Assembly: GCF_034259105.1 (NCBI RefSeq)
Contig: NZ_CP139478.1
Coordinates: 844,001-908,000 of the forward strand
From: Limosilactobacillus reuteri
GTDB lineage: Bacteria > Bacillota > Bacilli > Lactobacillales > Lactobacillaceae
Length of the DNA: 64,000 bases
Direction of reading: 5' to 3'
A model generated the notes under the pieces. It had not been told where the DNA came from and searched no databases. It was given only the letters and a program-made list of their open reading frames with translations. This document shows, one piece after another, positions 1 through 9,973 of the stretch. The stretch's first letter is position 1, and each line of letters starts with the position of its first letter. The translations under genes and the position numbers were made by a program.

Positions 1-160
1 TATTTACGAAGGTGAATTAGGTAGTCTTAAGCGCTTCAAAGATGATGTCAAAGAAGTTAAGCAGGGTTACGAATGTGGTTTGACAATCGAAAACTACAAT
101 GACATTAAGGAAATGGATGTTATTGAAGCCTACAAGATGAAAGAAGTTCCAGTTAAGTAA
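1..160 (+). CDS. infB: Translation initiation factor IF-2, C-terminal end (partial)
   Basis: Only the last 53 codons are present, reading in from the left edge and ending in TAA. The residues include [16 protein letters not shown] and the [13 protein letters not shown] stretch, which are typical of domain IV of bacterial IF-2, the part that binds the fMet-tRNA acceptor end. IF-2 is a GTPase that places initiator tRNA on the 30S subunit. The rbfA gene follows after 19 bases with its own ribosome site, the usual infB-rbfA order of the nusA operon in Bacillota. The family call rests on this short tail plus the neighbour. Confidence 0.9.
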   Translation, partial: IYEGELGSLKRFKDDVKEVKQGYECGLTIENYNDIKEMDVIEAYKMKEVPVK

Positions 161-179
161 AAGCTGAGGAGAGATAAAG

Positions 180-539
180 ATGCCAAGTAAACAATATCGA
201 GTAGATCGTTTAGCTCAAGAAATTCAAAAAGATGTTGATGAAATCTTGTTAAAACGTGTTCGTGATCCACGTGTACAAAACGTTACAATTACAGGTGTGG
301 ATGTTACTGGTGATCTCCAGCAAGCAACTATCTATTATAGTATCTTGTCAGATCTTGCTTCTGATGCCGAAAAGGCACAGGCTGGATTAGATAAGGCGAC
401 TGGGTTAATTCGTAGTGAATTAGGCGCACGTCTTAATATTTTTAAGACTCCAGAAATAAAATTTGTAAGAGACCCATCAGTTGCTTACGGTAGTCGAATT
501 GATCAACTCATTAACGACTTACACAAAAAAGAAAAATAA
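180..539 (+). CDS. rbfA: Ribosome-binding factor A
   Basis: This 119-residue protein has the normal RbfA length and sequence, including RVDRLAQEIQKDVDEIL at the N terminus and VRDPRV near residue 30. RbfA is a small KH-fold protein that binds the 30S subunit and helps mature the 5' end of 16S rRNA, and it is needed for growth in the cold. The ATG is preceded by GAGGAGA at good spacing. It follows infB directly and is probably cotranscribed with it; a structured intergenic element separates it from truB. Confidence 0.96.
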   Translation: MPSKQYRVDRLAQEIQKDVDEILLKRVRDPRVQNVTITGVDVTGDLQQATIYYSILSDLASDAEKAQAGLDKATGLIRSELGARLNIFKTPEIKFVRDPSVAYGSRIDQLINDLHKKEK

Positions 540-549
540 TTAGCAAAAA

Positions 550-722
550 GGGAGTGAGACAGAAGCTACTTGTGAGTTCGTTTTTCGACGCAAAGCTAGC
601 CTCTGTGAGCCCCCGCAAGCAACAATAGGCCTCCAACGTTCGGTTTTCCGAGCGATGGAGGCCATTGTTGTAGTGCGTTATTTGTCTTTTGTGAAAGTAA
701 CTTGACTTATATCACAGCCCCT
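550..722. repeat. Foldable intergenic element between rbfA and truB
   Basis: This non-coding spacer can fold on itself. The inner arms CAACAATAGGCCTCCA (620-635) and TGGAGGCCATTGTTG (656-670) pair with a single bulged A. Inside them CGTTCGG and CCGAGCG close a TTTT loop. The outermost sequences, GGGAGTGAGACAGAAG and the complement of CTTGACTTATATCACAGCCC, also pair imperfectly, so the whole spacer behaves as one long imperfect palindrome. It contains no plausible gene and has no U-tract of a normal terminator. It may be a dispersed intergenic repeat or an RNA processing site; only one copy lies in this window. Confidence 0.55.
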
Positions 723-735
723 TGGAGGAATAACG

Positions 736-1641
736 ATGGATGGAATAATACCCTTATATAAAGAACGTGGGATGACTAGTTTTGCCTGTGTTAGTCGACT
801 ACGACAAATTTTAAAAACTAAAAAGATTGGTCATTCAGGGACGCTTGACCCAGGTGTAGCAGGCGTTTTACCAATTTGTGTTGGAAATGCTACCAAAGTT
901 GTTGACTATTTGATGCAATCAGGAAAACAATATCAAGGTGAGCTTTTAATTGGGTTTGCGACTACTACCCAAGACCTTGATGGAGACAAAATTGAAGAAA
1001 AAGTAGTTACAGATGAAATTCCCACTAGTGAAATATTAGCAGCTATGAATTCATTAACGGGGACAATAATACAAATCCCACCGATGTATTCGGCTGTAAA
1101 AGTAAATGGAAAAAAGCTTTATGAATATGCAAGAGCTGGTGAAACTGTTGAACGGCCCAAACGACAAGTAACTATTAGTAAATTTGAATTACTGAGCTCA
1201 AAGTATGATGAGAAAAATAAACAACAACGAATCCGCTTTAATGTTGAATGTAGTAAGGGTACTTACATTCGGACACTTGTTGTTGACCTTGCCCATAAAT
1301 TAGGGTATCCAGGAGTAATGAGTTTGTTAACGCGGTTGAAGAGCGGAGGCTTTACTCTTGATCAGACTTTAAGTTTAGACGACGTTCGCGATGCTGTTGC
1401 AACCCAAACTCTCCAGCAATACTTGTATCCTTTAGATTATGCTTTAAAAGACTATCCACAATTAACGATTCAAGTAGCTCAATGGAAAAAGGTTCAAAAT
1501 GGGGGATGGTTTTCTCCAAGTGAACTTAATACTAGCGAGAAGGAAATTGTGTTATCATTTGATGGACAAGTAAAAGCACTGTATCATTTTGATCCGAAAA
1601 ATAAAATGTATAAGCCAACTAAAATGTTTGCAGTTAATTGA
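736..1641 (+). CDS. truB: tRNA pseudouridine(55) synthase
   Basis: TruB converts U55 in the T-loop of nearly all tRNAs to pseudouridine. The protein is 301 residues, the usual length. The catalytic aspartate is in GHSGTLDPGVAG (about D38), and the RNA-binding segment GTYIRTLVVDLAHKLG is near residue 176. The ATG follows GGAGG at ideal spacing. The gene is followed after 12 bases by ribF, the common truB-ribF pair in Bacillota. The spacer upstream suggests a processing site or separate transcription from rbfA. Confidence 0.97.
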   Translation: MDGIIPLYKERGMTSFACVSRLRQILKTKKIGHSGTLDPGVAGVLPICVGNATKVVDYLMQSGKQYQGELLIGFATTTQDLDGDKIEEKVVTDEIPTSEILAAMNSLTGTIIQIPPMYSAVKVNGKKLYEYARAGETVERPKRQVTISKFELLSSKYDEKNKQQRIRFNVECSKGTYIRTLVVDLAHKLGYPGVMSLLTRLKSGGFTLDQTLSLDDVRDAVATQTLQQYLYPLDYALKDYPQLTIQVAQWKKVQNGGWFSPSELNTSEKEIVLSFDGQVKALYHFDPKNKMYKPTKMFAVN

Positions 1642-1653
1642 GGAGTGTAGGAG

Positions 1654-2601
1654 TTGCAAGTTATAAAAATTCACCATCCTTTGGAAAAAAGACTAATTCC
1701 TGCGGGACCAATTGTACTTGCAATGGGTTTCTTTGATGGTGTTCATCGGGGACATCAGGCAGTAATCAAACGTGCCCGTGAAATTGCCCGTGAAAAAGGA
1801 TTGCCATTAGTAGTTTTGACGTATGATCATGCTCCAGGAATTGTTTATCGTCAATATAAGGGCGGCTTTAAATATCTATCAACGGTCGATAGGAAGCTTG
1901 AGTTATTAAATGACCTTGATGTCGATCGGGTTTATTTAATAAGCTTTACCTCGTCTTTTTCAAGTCTTTCTCCTCAGCAATTTGTTGATGAGTATTTGGT
2001 AGGTTTTCATGCTCAAACGGTCGTAGCAGGTTTTGATCATACTTATGGAAAAGAAGATATTGCATCAATGAAGTTGCTTCCTAAGTATGCAGCGGGACGG
2101 TTTGAAGTTGTAACTGTGCCCAAATTTACTGAGGATGGAAGTCAAGAAAAGGTCGGTTCGCGAGAAATTCGGAAATTAATTGATGCTGGTAATGTAGAAG
2201 CAGCCAACCAAGCACTAGGGTATCCTTATCAAACAACTGGCTTAGTAGTTCATGGCTTAGCTCGTGGACGAACACTTGGTTTTCCTACAATCAATGTTGA
2301 GCATCCAGAAGAGGAGCGAATTCCTGGGATTGGGGTCTATGCTGTCAAAGTTAAGCTCGGTAAGAAGTGGTATGACGGCATGGCAAGTGTTGGCCATAAC
2401 ATAACATTTGGCGATGCTAATCAATTAACGGTTGAGATTAATCTATTTGATTTTCAACAAATGGTGTATGGTGAAGAAGTAGTTGTGCGCTGGTATCAGT
2501 ACCTTCGTGGCGAAGAAAAGTTCACGGGAGCGGATGCATTAGTAGCACAGATGAAGCAAGATGAACAAAACGCCCGTTGTATTTTAGAAAAATATAAATA
2601 A
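1654..2601 (+). CDS. ribF: Bifunctional riboflavin kinase / FAD synthetase
   Basis: RibF phosphorylates riboflavin to FMN and adenylates FMN to FAD. The 315-residue protein shows the nucleotidyltransferase signature GFFDGVHRGH (residues 25-34) in the N-terminal half and the flavokinase motif RGRTLGFPTINV in the C-terminal half. Translation starts at TTG behind GGAGTGTAGGAG, since no ATG lies in the right place. It sits 12 bases after truB and is probably translated from the same message. A strong hairpin terminator follows the stop codon. Confidence 0.96.
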   Translation: MQVIKIHHPLEKRLIPAGPIVLAMGFFDGVHRGHQAVIKRAREIAREKGLPLVVLTYDHAPGIVYRQYKGGFKYLSTVDRKLELLNDLDVDRVYLISFTSSFSSLSPQQFVDEYLVGFHAQTVVAGFDHTYGKEDIASMKLLPKYAAGRFEVVTVPKFTEDGSQEKVGSREIRKLIDAGNVEAANQALGYPYQTTGLVVHGLARGRTLGFPTINVEHPEEERIPGIGVYAVKVKLGKKWYDGMASVGHNITFGDANQLTVEINLFDFQQMVYGEEVVVRWYQYLRGEEKFTGADALVAQMKQDEQNARCILEKYK

Positions 2602-2664
2602 AAGAGGTTTAGATTGATCTTTCGTGGCAATTTCGCCACCAAGATTCATCAAACCTCTTTTTTA
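2601..2664. terminator. Bidirectional rho-independent terminator
   Basis: The arms AAAGAGGTTT and AAACCTCTTT enclose an inner stem, GGTGGCGA-type, with T-runs on one side and A-runs on the other. It lies between ribF and the convergent small gene, whose stop codon overlaps its right end. Confidence 0.85.
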
Positions 2665-3033
2665 ATGCCGACTTCCCCGATGACTGGTAGTCTGGTTAAT
2701 TTTATGAATATTTCGTTCAAATTTGAATCCGCCATCAGTCACTAATTTGAAATGCCGCATTTTCCCGTTAAAAGGCTGGCCGTTTAAGCGTACTGTTGTC
2801 CAGTTACGCATAATTTCGGTCATGGAAGCAAGTGCCTTAAGTTGATTAGGATTGTTCTCCTTAATTGCTTCGTCTTTAATATCTGACTGCAAGCGATAGA
2901 TTAGGTTGTTATGGTATTCTAATAGTTCATTCGTTAGGGGCGCATTGCGGTATTTATTAAATAACTTCTGAATTAATAACATTGCTTCTTGAGTATTCTG
3001 AGGTTGAATATAGCGATGTTCTTTATGTTTCAT
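2662..3033 (-). CDS. Conserved hypothetical protein, 123 aa, divergent from hrcA
   Basis: I do not recognise this family. The product is basic and hydrophilic, with no membrane segment. Its middle is likely helical (AMLLIQKLFNKYRNA to KALASMTEIMRNW) and the C-terminal half is polar (RHFKLVTDGGFKFER). The start was set at the ATG preceded by AAAAGGAGC; a longer reading frame extends upstream over the hrcA promoter but has no ribosome site. The gene is transcribed away from hrcA and shares its 120-base promoter region, including the CIRCE operator, so it may respond to heat shock. That last point is inference. Confidence 0.6.
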   Translation of the reverse strand: MKHKEHRYIQPQNTQEAMLLIQKLFNKYRNAPLTNELLEYHNNLIYRLQSDIKDEAIKENNPNQLKALASMTEIMRNWTTVRLNGQPFNGKMRHFKLVTDGGFKFERNIHKINQTTSHRGSRH

Positions 3034-3067
3034 GGATAAAGCTCCTTTTAAAAATATTTGACGTTTC

Positions 3068-3096
3068 TTGACTTTTAGGGGAGTAATTGGTATATT
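3068..3096 (+). promoter_or_regulatory. SigA-type promoter of the hrcA operon
   Basis: TTGACT and TATATT are separated by 17 bases and lie just upstream of the CIRCE operator, so bound HrcA would cover the start of transcription. On the opposite strand the same A/T-rich block gives a perfect TATAAT (3094-3099) that could serve the divergent small gene, although its -35 is poor. Confidence 0.75.
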
Positions 3097-3107
3097 ATAC
3101 AGTGTGT

Positions 3108-3134
3108 TTAGCACTTGACCCTAATGAGTGCTAA
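3108..3134. promoter_or_regulatory. CIRCE operator (HrcA binding site)
   Basis: TTAGCACTT, nine bases, then GAGTGCTAA matches the CIRCE consensus (TTAGCACTC-N9-GAGTGCTAA) at 17 of 18 arm positions. It lies between the promoter and the ATG of hrcA. CIRCE is the operator for the HrcA repressor, whose activity depends on GroE chaperonin. Confidence 0.95.
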
Positions 3135-3152
3135 AAGGGGAAGTGATATACG

Positions 3153-4205
3153 ATGCTAACACAACGACAGAAAAAGATTCTGCAAGCGATTGTACGTCAA
3201 TACACATCAACTGGTCAACCGGTTGGATCAAAACATTTAGTAGAAAAGTTGCCTTTTAAGGTCAGTTCAGCAACTGTCCGTAATGAGATGGCGGTTTTAG
3301 AGGACAATGATTTGATCTTAAAAGAGCACTCTTCATCAGGCCGGATTCCATCGAAACGAGGTTACCGTTATTATGTTGATAATTTGCTTGATCCACAAGC
3401 AGTTACTGATAATGACCTGGTAGTAATTCAAAACTCACTTGGAACCGGTTTTCAAAAGATTGACGAGATTATTTCACATTCAGCAGATATCTTATCAAAC
3501 TTAACTTCATATACTGCTTTTACATTAAAGCCTGAGCAAGAAAGTGTTCGTTTGAGTGGCTTTCGCGTTGTACCACTGGGGAATCATAAGGTTATTGCGA
3601 TCTTGGTTACCGATAGCGGTGAGGTTGAAAATCAGTCATTCACTTTGCCGCCGGACATTGACACAGATGCAATGCAGGCAGTAATTAGAATGATTAATGA
3701 TCAATTAGTTGGTTTACCGCTATCAGAAGTGGTAAAACGACTAAAAGATGATATCCCACTCCAGATTCTGCATTATATGCATAGTCCCGATGGTTTCCTT
3801 GACATTTTTGATAATGTCTTATCTCAAGCAGCACGGGAGCGGTTTTTCGTTGGTGGTCGATTGAACTTACTGGATTTTGCAAGTACTCATGATCCTCACG
3901 CAATCCAATCACTGTATGGCTTGTTAGATAAGAACGACAACTTATCGAATATCTTGGATTCGACACTTACCTCAGATAATGGAGTTAATGTTAAAATCGG
4001 TCAAGAAATCTCTAAGAATAAGCTTCTTGATGACTATAGCTTGATTACTGCAAGTTATAATGTTGAACAATATGGACGAGGAATTATTGCAGTTTTTGGT
4101 CCAACAAGGATGCCTTATTCACGGACGATTGGAATTGTAAATGCCTTTCGCCAAGAATTAGCAAAACGGCTATTAGATTTCTACCGTCACTATTATGATT
4201 CATAG
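3153..4205 (+). CDS. hrcA: Heat-inducible transcription repressor HrcA
   Basis: HrcA represses class I heat-shock genes by binding CIRCE; misfolded protein titrates GroEL and frees the operon. The 350-residue product has the N-terminal winged helix (LTQRQKKILQAIVRQY and the GSKHLVEK / SSATVRNEMAVLE segment) and the C-terminal GAF-like dimer domain ending with the IAVFGPTRMPYSRTI motif. The ATG follows AGGGGAAGTG. It is first in a hrcA-grpE-dnaK cluster and is autoregulated through the CIRCE element immediately upstream. Confidence 0.97.
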   Translation: MLTQRQKKILQAIVRQYTSTGQPVGSKHLVEKLPFKVSSATVRNEMAVLEDNDLILKEHSSSGRIPSKRGYRYYVDNLLDPQAVTDNDLVVIQNSLGTGFQKIDEIISHSADILSNLTSYTAFTLKPEQESVRLSGFRVVPLGNHKVIAILVTDSGEVENQSFTLPPDIDTDAMQAVIRMINDQLVGLPLSEVVKRLKDDIPLQILHYMHSPDGFLDIFDNVLSQAARERFFVGGRLNLLDFASTHDPHAIQSLYGLLDKNDNLSNILDSTLTSDNGVNVKIGQEISKNKLLDDYSLITASYNVEQYGRGIIAVFGPTRMPYSRTIGIVNAFRQELAKRLLDFYRHYYDS

Positions 4206-4217
4206 GAGGCGAGTTAA

Positions 4218-4790
4218 TTGGCCAAGGAAAAACAAGAAGAACAACAAAAACAAACTGCGCCTGAAAATGAAAAGGCACCTAAAAAAGATATAAAAAAAGA
4301 GGCTTCAGATAAGAAAGATGATCAAACTTCTAAATTAAAAGAAGAGATCGCTGACTTAAAGAAGCAGCTCGCTGATAAAGATGACAAATATTTACGAGCA
4401 GAAGCAGAAATTCAAAATATGACTAATCGTTTTAATAAAGAACGGGCTCAAATCCTTAAATATGATGGTCAGGATTTAGCAAAGTCAATTTTACCAGTGC
4501 TTGATAACCTTAAACGGGCATTAGCAATTGAAGTTGTAGACGATAATGGCAAGCAACTTAAAAAGGGCATTCAAATGGTCCATGATCACCTTGTAAAGGC
4601 ATTAAATGATCATGGCATCACTGAAATCAAATCTGATGGTGAAACATTTGATCCTACTCTTCACCAAGCAGTTCAAACTGTTCCGGTCGAAGAAGGTCAG
4701 AAGCCTGAAACTGTTGTTAATGTTCTTCAAGCAGGATATCAACTCAAAGACCGGGTATTACGCCCAGCAATGGTTGTTGTAGCTCAATAA
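4218..4790 (+). CDS. grpE: Nucleotide exchange factor GrpE
   Basis: GrpE is the dimeric co-chaperone that releases ADP from DnaK. The 190-residue product has a charged, low-complexity N terminus rich in K, E, Q and D, a long coiled coil (about residues 35-90), and the C-terminal beta domain with FDPTLHQAV and RVLRPAMVVV. Translation starts at TTG behind AGGAGG. It lies 12 bases after hrcA and 24 before dnaK, so the three are one transcription unit. Confidence 0.96.
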   Translation: MAKEKQEEQQKQTAPENEKAPKKDIKKEASDKKDDQTSKLKEEIADLKKQLADKDDKYLRAEAEIQNMTNRFNKERAQILKYDGQDLAKSILPVLDNLKRALAIEVVDDNGKQLKKGIQMVHDHLVKALNDHGITEIKSDGETFDPTLHQAVQTVPVEEGQKPETVVNVLQAGYQLKDRVLRPAMVVVAQ

Positions 4791-4814
4791 ATTTGTGAGA
4801 GAAGGAAATAAATT

Positions 4815-6680
4815 ATGGCAAGTAATAAGATTATTGGTATTGATTTAGGTACTACTAACTCTGCGGTTGCTGTTATGGAAGGTAATGAACCTAAGATTAT
4901 CACCAACCCAGAAGGAAGTCGGACAACACCATCTGTTGTTTCATTTAAGAATGGTGAAACTCAAGTTGGAGAAGTAGCAAAGCGTCAGGCAATTACTAAT
5001 CCTAACACTATTTCATCAATCAAGAGTCACATGGGTGAGGCAGGATACACTGTTGAAGTTGATGGTAAGAAATATACTCCACAAGAAATTTCAGCAATGA
5101 TTTTGCAATACCTTAAGAAATATGCTGAAGATTACATTGGTGATACTGTTACTCAAGCAGTTATCACTGTTCCTGCATACTTCAACGATGCTCAACGTCA
5201 AGCTACTAAGGATGCCGGTAAAATTGCGGGCCTTGATGTTAAGCGGATTATTAACGAACCTACTGCTTCATCATTAGCATACGGTCTTGATAAGAAGGAC
5301 AAAGATGAAAAGATCCTTGTTTATGACCTTGGTGGTGGTACATTCGATGTTTCCATCCTTGAATTAGGTGACGGTGTCTTCCAAGTTCTCTCTACTAATG
5401 GTGATACTCATTTAGGTGGGGATGACTTTGACCAAAAGATTATGGATTGGTTAATCGATGGCTTTAAGGAAGAACACGGTGTTGATCTTTCTCAAGACAA
5501 GATGGCTCTTCAACGTTTGAAGGATGCTGCTGAAAAGGCTAAGAAAGACTTGTCAGGTGTTCAAGAAGCGCAAATCAGCTTACCATTTATTTCAGCTGGT
5601 GAAAACGGCCCATTGCACTTGGAAAAGACATTAAGTCGGGCACAATTTAACCAATTAACTAATGACTTAGTTGAACGGACAAAGCAACCGGTATTGAATG
5701 CTTTGAAAGATGCTGATCTTACTTTCGATGACATTGATGAGGTTATCTTAAATGGTGGATCTACTCGTATTCCTGCCGTTCAAGAAATGGTTAAGGAATT
5801 AACTGGTAAGGAACCTAACCACTCAATTAATCCTGACGAAGCCGTTGCTCTTGGTGCAGCTATTCAAGGTGGGGTTCTTACTGGTGATGTTAAGGATGTC
5901 GTATTGCTTGATGTTACTCCACTTTCACTTGGTATTGAAACTATGGGTGGTGTCTTCACTAAGTTGATTGACCGTAACACAACTATTCCTACTTCAAAGA
6001 GCCAAATCTTCTCAACTGCTGCTGATAACCAACCAGCTGTTGACATTCACGTTCTTCAAGGTGAACGTCCAATGGCAGCAGATAATAAGACTTTGGGTAA
6101 CTTCCAACTAACTGATATTCCTGCTGCTCCTCGTGGTGTTCCTCAAATCAAAGTTACATTTGATATCGATAAGAACGGTATTGTTAATGTTTCTGCTGAA
6201 GATCAAGGAACTCACAAGAAGCAAAACATCACTATCAAGTCTAACTCAGGCTTAAGTGATGAAGAAATTGAACGGATGAAGAAGGATGCTGAAGAGCATG
6301 CTGAAGCCGACAAGAAGAAGAAGGAAGAAGTTGACTTAAAGAATGAAGTTGACCAAGAACTCTTCCAAGTTGATAAGACTTTGAAGGAAGTTAAGGGTAA
6401 AGTTCCTGAAGATGATATCAAGAAGGCTGAAAGTGCTCGTGACGAATTAAAGAAGGCTAAAGAAAGCGGCAACCTTGATGAAATGAAAGCTAAGAAGGAT
6501 GCTTTGAACAAAGTTATTCAAGACCTTAGCGTAAAGCTTTACCAACAAGCTCAAGGTGCACAAGGTGGCGCTGCTAATGGTCAACCTGGTGATAACCAAC
6601 AAAATGGTAATGACAACGGTAATGATGACAATACTGTTGATGGTGATTTTAAGGACGTTACACCAGACGACAAGAAATAG
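4815..6680 (+). CDS. dnaK: Chaperone protein DnaK (Hsp70)
   Basis: DnaK binds hydrophobic peptides in an ATP-controlled cycle with DnaJ and GrpE. The 621-residue chain shows the ATPase motifs [11 protein letters not shown] at the N terminus, [29 protein letters not shown] and [12 protein letters not shown], then the substrate domain ([12 protein letters not shown]) and a flexible Q/G/N/D-rich tail. This is the usual Gram-positive length. The codon usage is strongly biased, as expected for a highly expressed gene. The ATG follows GAGAAGGA. A hairpin follows, so dnaJ is probably transcribed partly on its own. Confidence 0.98.
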   Translation: MASNKIIGIDLGTTNSAVAVMEGNEPKIITNPEGSRTTPSVVSFKNGETQVGEVAKRQAITNPNTISSIKSHMGEAGYTVEVDGKKYTPQEISAMILQYLKKYAEDYIGDTVTQAVITVPAYFNDAQRQATKDAGKIAGLDVKRIINEPTASSLAYGLDKKDKDEKILVYDLGGGTFDVSILELGDGVFQVLSTNGDTHLGGDDFDQKIMDWLIDGFKEEHGVDLSQDKMALQRLKDAAEKAKKDLSGVQEAQISLPFISAGENGPLHLEKTLSRAQFNQLTNDLVERTKQPVLNALKDADLTFDDIDEVILNGGSTRIPAVQEMVKELTGKEPNHSINPDEAVALGAAIQGGVLTGDVKDVVLLDVTPLSLGIETMGGVFTKLIDRNTTIPTSKSQIFSTAADNQPAVDIHVLQGERPMAADNKTLGNFQLTDIPAAPRGVPQIKVTFDIDKNGIVNVSAEDQGTHKKQNITIKSNSGLSDEEIERMKKDAEEHAEADKKKKEEVDLKNEVDQELFQVDKTLKEVKGKVPEDDIKKAESARDELKKAKESGNLDEMKAKKDALNKVIQDLSVKLYQQAQGAQGGAANGQPGDNQQNGNDNGNDDNTVDGDFKDVTPDDKK

Positions 6681-6709
6681 CCTGCGGTAAACAGTCTTAA
6701 AATGTTAGT

Positions 6710-6752
6710 GTAAAAGCCAAAGGCCAGAAAAAAGGACTTTGGCTTTTACTTT
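6710..6752 (+). terminator. Terminator or attenuating hairpin after dnaK
   Basis: The arms GTAAAAGCCAAAG and CTTTGGCTTTTAC pair perfectly over 13 bases, followed by a short TTTC run. The weak U-tract suggests partial read-through into dnaJ. Confidence 0.7.
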
Positions 6753-6774
6753 CGTTTGCTGGCTGTGGTATAAC
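6745..6774 (+). promoter_or_regulatory. Possible dnaJ promoter
   Basis: TTTACT, 18 bases, TATAAC lies just after the dnaK hairpin and 35 bases before the dnaJ ATG. The boxes are imperfect and no CIRCE lies here. It is offered as a candidate only. Confidence 0.35.
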
Positions 6775-6808
6775 TAAACAAGCAATAAAGTAATGAGGTA
6801 TTTATTAT

Positions 6809-7969
6809 ATGGCAGAACAAGATTATTATGACATTTTAGGTGTCTCTAAGGATGCATCCGAAAAAGACATCAAGCGTGCATATCGTCGGCTTGCGGCAAA
6901 ATACCACCCAGATGTTAACCACGAGCCTGGTGCAGAAGAAAAGTTTAAGAAGATTAATGAAGCATATGAGACATTAAGTGATAGTCAAAAACGTGCTCAA
7001 TATGATCAATTTGGTTCAGCTGGCCCACAAGATGCTGGCGGTCAAGGCTTTGGCCGCTTTGGCGGCTTTGGTGGTGGTCAAGCTTATTCTAACTTTGGCG
7101 GCGGCTTTGACGACATCTTTAGTCAATTCTTTGGTGGCGGCGGTCGTACTCGTCGGGACCCAACAGCCCCGCGTCAAGGACGTGATTTACAATATGCAAT
7201 GACTCTTGATTTTATGGATGCGGTTTTTGGTAAAACAACTACTATCAAGTATGACCGTGATGCAGAATGTAAGACTTGTCATGGAACCGGAGCAAAGCCT
7301 GGTAAATCGCCAATAACTTGTCCACGGTGTCATGGTGCCGGCGTGATTACGAGTGTTCGTCAAACACCACTAGGCAATATGCAAACTCAAACCACTTGTC
7401 CAGAATGTAATGGAACTGGAAAGATTATTAAGCCAGAAGATCGTTGTGATACTTGCCATGGTGCAGGACATGTTCACGAACGTCATGAGCTAGAAGTGAA
7501 GGTGCCTGCCGGTGTTGATGATGGTCAACAAATGCGGCTCCAACACCAAGGAGACGCTGGTGAGAACGGTGGCCCAGCCGGAGATTTGTATATTGTCTTC
7601 CGGGTAACACCAAGTCGAGAATTCCGTCGTGACGGTTCAACAATTTACGTTGATCGTGATATTTCGTTTGCTCAAGCAGCCTTGGGAGACGAAGTAAAAG
7701 TTAAAACGGTTCATGGTGATGTCAACCTTAAAATTCCTGCCGGAACCCAATCAGAAACTAATTTCCGCTTGCGTGGCAAAGGTGTTCCACATCTTAACGG
7801 TAATGGTAACGGGGATGAACACGTTACTGTCCATGTTAAGACACCTAAGAGCCTTAACAAGCGTCAGCGTGAAGCAATGTTAGCTTTTGCGGCTGCTAGT
7901 GGTGAAGATGTTAAGGGTGTGAAGAAGACAGTTCTTGATAAGTTACGTGATGCCTTTGAGGATAAGTAA
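6809..7969 (+). CDS. dnaJ: Chaperone protein DnaJ (Hsp40)
   Basis: DnaJ delivers substrates to DnaK and stimulates its ATPase. The 386-residue protein has the J domain with HPD at residues 33-35, a Gly/Phe-rich linker (about 70-115), the zinc domain with four CxxCxGxG repeats ([32 protein letters not shown]) and the C-terminal client-binding domain. All zinc ligands are intact. It follows dnaK after a 128-base spacer holding a hairpin and possibly its own promoter. Confidence 0.97.
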   Translation: MAEQDYYDILGVSKDASEKDIKRAYRRLAAKYHPDVNHEPGAEEKFKKINEAYETLSDSQKRAQYDQFGSAGPQDAGGQGFGRFGGFGGGQAYSNFGGGFDDIFSQFFGGGGRTRRDPTAPRQGRDLQYAMTLDFMDAVFGKTTTIKYDRDAECKTCHGTGAKPGKSPITCPRCHGAGVITSVRQTPLGNMQTQTTCPECNGTGKIIKPEDRCDTCHGAGHVHERHELEVKVPAGVDDGQQMRLQHQGDAGENGGPAGDLYIVFRVTPSREFRRDGSTIYVDRDISFAQAALGDEVKVKTVHGDVNLKIPAGTQSETNFRLRGKGVPHLNGNGNGDEHVTVHVKTPKSLNKRQREAMLAFAAASGEDVKGVKKTVLDKLRDAFEDK

Positions 7970-7981
7970 ATAATTTTTATG

Positions 7982-8015
7982 AAGCAGGAAAAGCTTAATA
8001 TTTTTCCTGCTTTTT
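7982..8015 (+). terminator. Rho-independent terminator after dnaJ
   Basis: The arms AAGCAGGAAAA and TTTTCCTGCTT pair around a nine-base loop and run into TTTTT. It closes the heat-shock cluster. Confidence 0.85.
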
Positions 8016-8099
8016 GTATATCTAGTAGAAGATTTCCCATTCTAAACGAGGATTTGGTATACTAGATAAAGAATATTCGTTGAAAGTGAGTCTTTTTAA

Positions 8100-9935
8100 A
8101 TGAACCTAGAAGAAATGAAAGAGCGACAAAAACACATTCGGAATTTCTCGATTGTTGCCCACATTGACCATGGAAAATCAACGCTTGCTGATCGTATTTT
8201 AGAAATGACTGATTCAATCAGCAAACGTGAAATGAAAAACCAGATTCTTGATGATATGCCTCTAGAACGTGAACGGGGCATTACAATCAAATTAAATGCC
8301 GTCGCCTTGACATATCATGCTAAAGACGGTGAAGATTACATTTTCCATTTAATCGATACACCAGGCCACGTCGATTTTTCTTATGAAGTATCACGGTCTC
8401 TTGCTGCCTGTGAAGGTGCCGTCTTAGTGGTCGATGCAACGCAAGGGGTAGAAGCACAGACCCTTGCTAACGTCTTTTTAGCGCTTGACAATGACCTTGA
8501 GATCTTACCTGTTATCAATAAGATCGATTTACCTTCTGCTGATCCTGAGGGTACTAAGAAACAGATTGAAGACGAGATTGGTTTAGATACTGATGAGGCA
8601 GTTGATATTAGTGCTAAGACTGGAATGGGCGTTGATGAAGTCCTTGAAAAAATCGTTAAGGATGTCCCAGCACCAACAGGAGATTTAACTGCGCCGTTAA
8701 AAGCCCTTATCTTTGATTCAAAGTATGATGATTATCGGGGCGTGGTTCTTAGTGTCCGGGTTGTTGAAGGAACGGTTAAAAAAGGTGACCGAATTAAGTT
8801 AATGAACGGTGGTACCGAATATGAAGTTGCTGAAGTAGGAATTAACTCTCCTAAACCATTGGCACGTGATGTATTGATGGCTGGGGATGTAGGTTATATT
8901 ACCGCGGCAATTAAAGACATTAAAGATACTCGGGTCGGTGATACGGTTACAAGTGCAGATAATCCTACAGATAAGCCGTTAGAAGGATATCGGCAAATGA
9001 CGCCAATGGTATATGCTGGACTTTATCCAACTGATAATGCTAAATTTAATGATTTACGTGATGCGTTGGAAAAGCTTCAACTTAATGATGCAGCATTAAC
9101 CTTTGAACCGGAATCATCGCAAGCATTGGGATTTGGATTCCGTTGTGGTTTCTTAGGATTACTTCACATGGACGTTATTCAAGAACGACTTGAACGTGAA
9201 TTTAATCTTGATTTAATCACAACTGCACCATCTGTTACTTACCATGTTGAATTAGCGGATGGGACAACAAAAGAAGTGGAAAATCCAGCTGAAATGCCAG
9301 ACGCTTCTTCCATTAAAGCGATTAAGGAACCATATGTCCGCGCTTCAATCATGGTACCCAATGATTATGTTGGCCCAGTAATGGAGCTTTGCCAACGGAA
9401 ACGGGGAGACTTTGATACGATGGAATATCTAAGTGATACCCGGGTAAACGTTATTTATCATATTCCGCTGTCAGAAATTATTTTTGACTTCTTTGACAAG
9501 TTAAAGAGTTCTACACGGGGATACGCTTCCTTAGATTATGAAATTGATGGTTACCGGCCAAGTAATTTGGTTAAGATTGACATCTTGCTCAATGGCGATA
9601 AGGTGGATGCATTGAGCTTTATTGCTCACCGTGACTTTGCGGCAGAACGTGGTCGGGAAATTACTGCTAAGTTAAAGAAGATTATTCCACGGCAAAACTT
9701 TGAAATCCCAATTCAAGCAGCAATAGGCTCAAAAATTATTGCCCGGACCAATATTAAAGCCTACCGAAAAGACGTTACTGCCCGTATTCATACAGGGGAT
9801 CCAGACCGGCGTGCTAAATTATTAGATAAGCAGAAACGTGGGAAGAAACGGATGAAGGCTGTCGGAAAAGTTGATATTCCTCAGGCCGCCTTTATGGCCG
9901 TTTTGAAGACCGATGAGCAATTGGATGAGAAGTAA
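8100..9935 (+). CDS. lepA: Elongation factor 4 (LepA), ribosome-associated GTPase
   Basis: LepA (EF-4) is a ribosome-bound GTPase related to EF-G that affects translation initiation and 30S assembly. The 611-residue chain has the GTPase motifs AHIDHGKST (20-28), DTPGHVDF and NKIDLP, followed by EF-G-like domains and the characteristic C-terminal domain ending in [24 protein letters not shown] at 8058-8063 is a likely -10 box. The ATG is preceded by GAAAGTGAG. No partner gene follows, because an ISL3 element occupies the downstream region. Confidence 0.97.
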   Translation: MNLEEMKERQKHIRNFSIVAHIDHGKSTLADRILEMTDSISKREMKNQILDDMPLERERGITIKLNAVALTYHAKDGEDYIFHLIDTPGHVDFSYEVSRSLAACEGAVLVVDATQGVEAQTLANVFLALDNDLEILPVINKIDLPSADPEGTKKQIEDEIGLDTDEAVDISAKTGMGVDEVLEKIVKDVPAPTGDLTAPLKALIFDSKYDDYRGVVLSVRVVEGTVKKGDRIKLMNGGTEYEVAEVGINSPKPLARDVLMAGDVGYITAAIKDIKDTRVGDTVTSADNPTDKPLEGYRQMTPMVYAGLYPTDNAKFNDLRDALEKLQLNDAALTFEPESSQALGFGFRCGFLGLLHMDVIQERLEREFNLDLITTAPSVTYHVELADGTTKEVENPAEMPDASSIKAIKEPYVRASIMVPNDYVGPVMELCQRKRGDFDTMEYLSDTRVNVIYHIPLSEIIFDFFDKLKSSTRGYASLDYEIDGYRPSNLVKIDILLNGDKVDALSFIAHRDFAAERGREITAKLKKIIPRQNFEIPIQAAIGSKIIARTNIKAYRKDVTARIHTGDPDRRAKLLDKQKRGKKRMKAVGKVDIPQAAFMAVLKTDEQLDEK

Positions 9936-9973
9936 ATGTTGATGTAACAGGATTTAACATATTTAAAAATCAC

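Noticed and set aside
6212..6511. 99-codon minus-strand frame inside dnaK rich in Ser and Phe
   Set aside because: It mirrors the Lys/Glu-rich coding sequence of dnaK and has no ribosome site.
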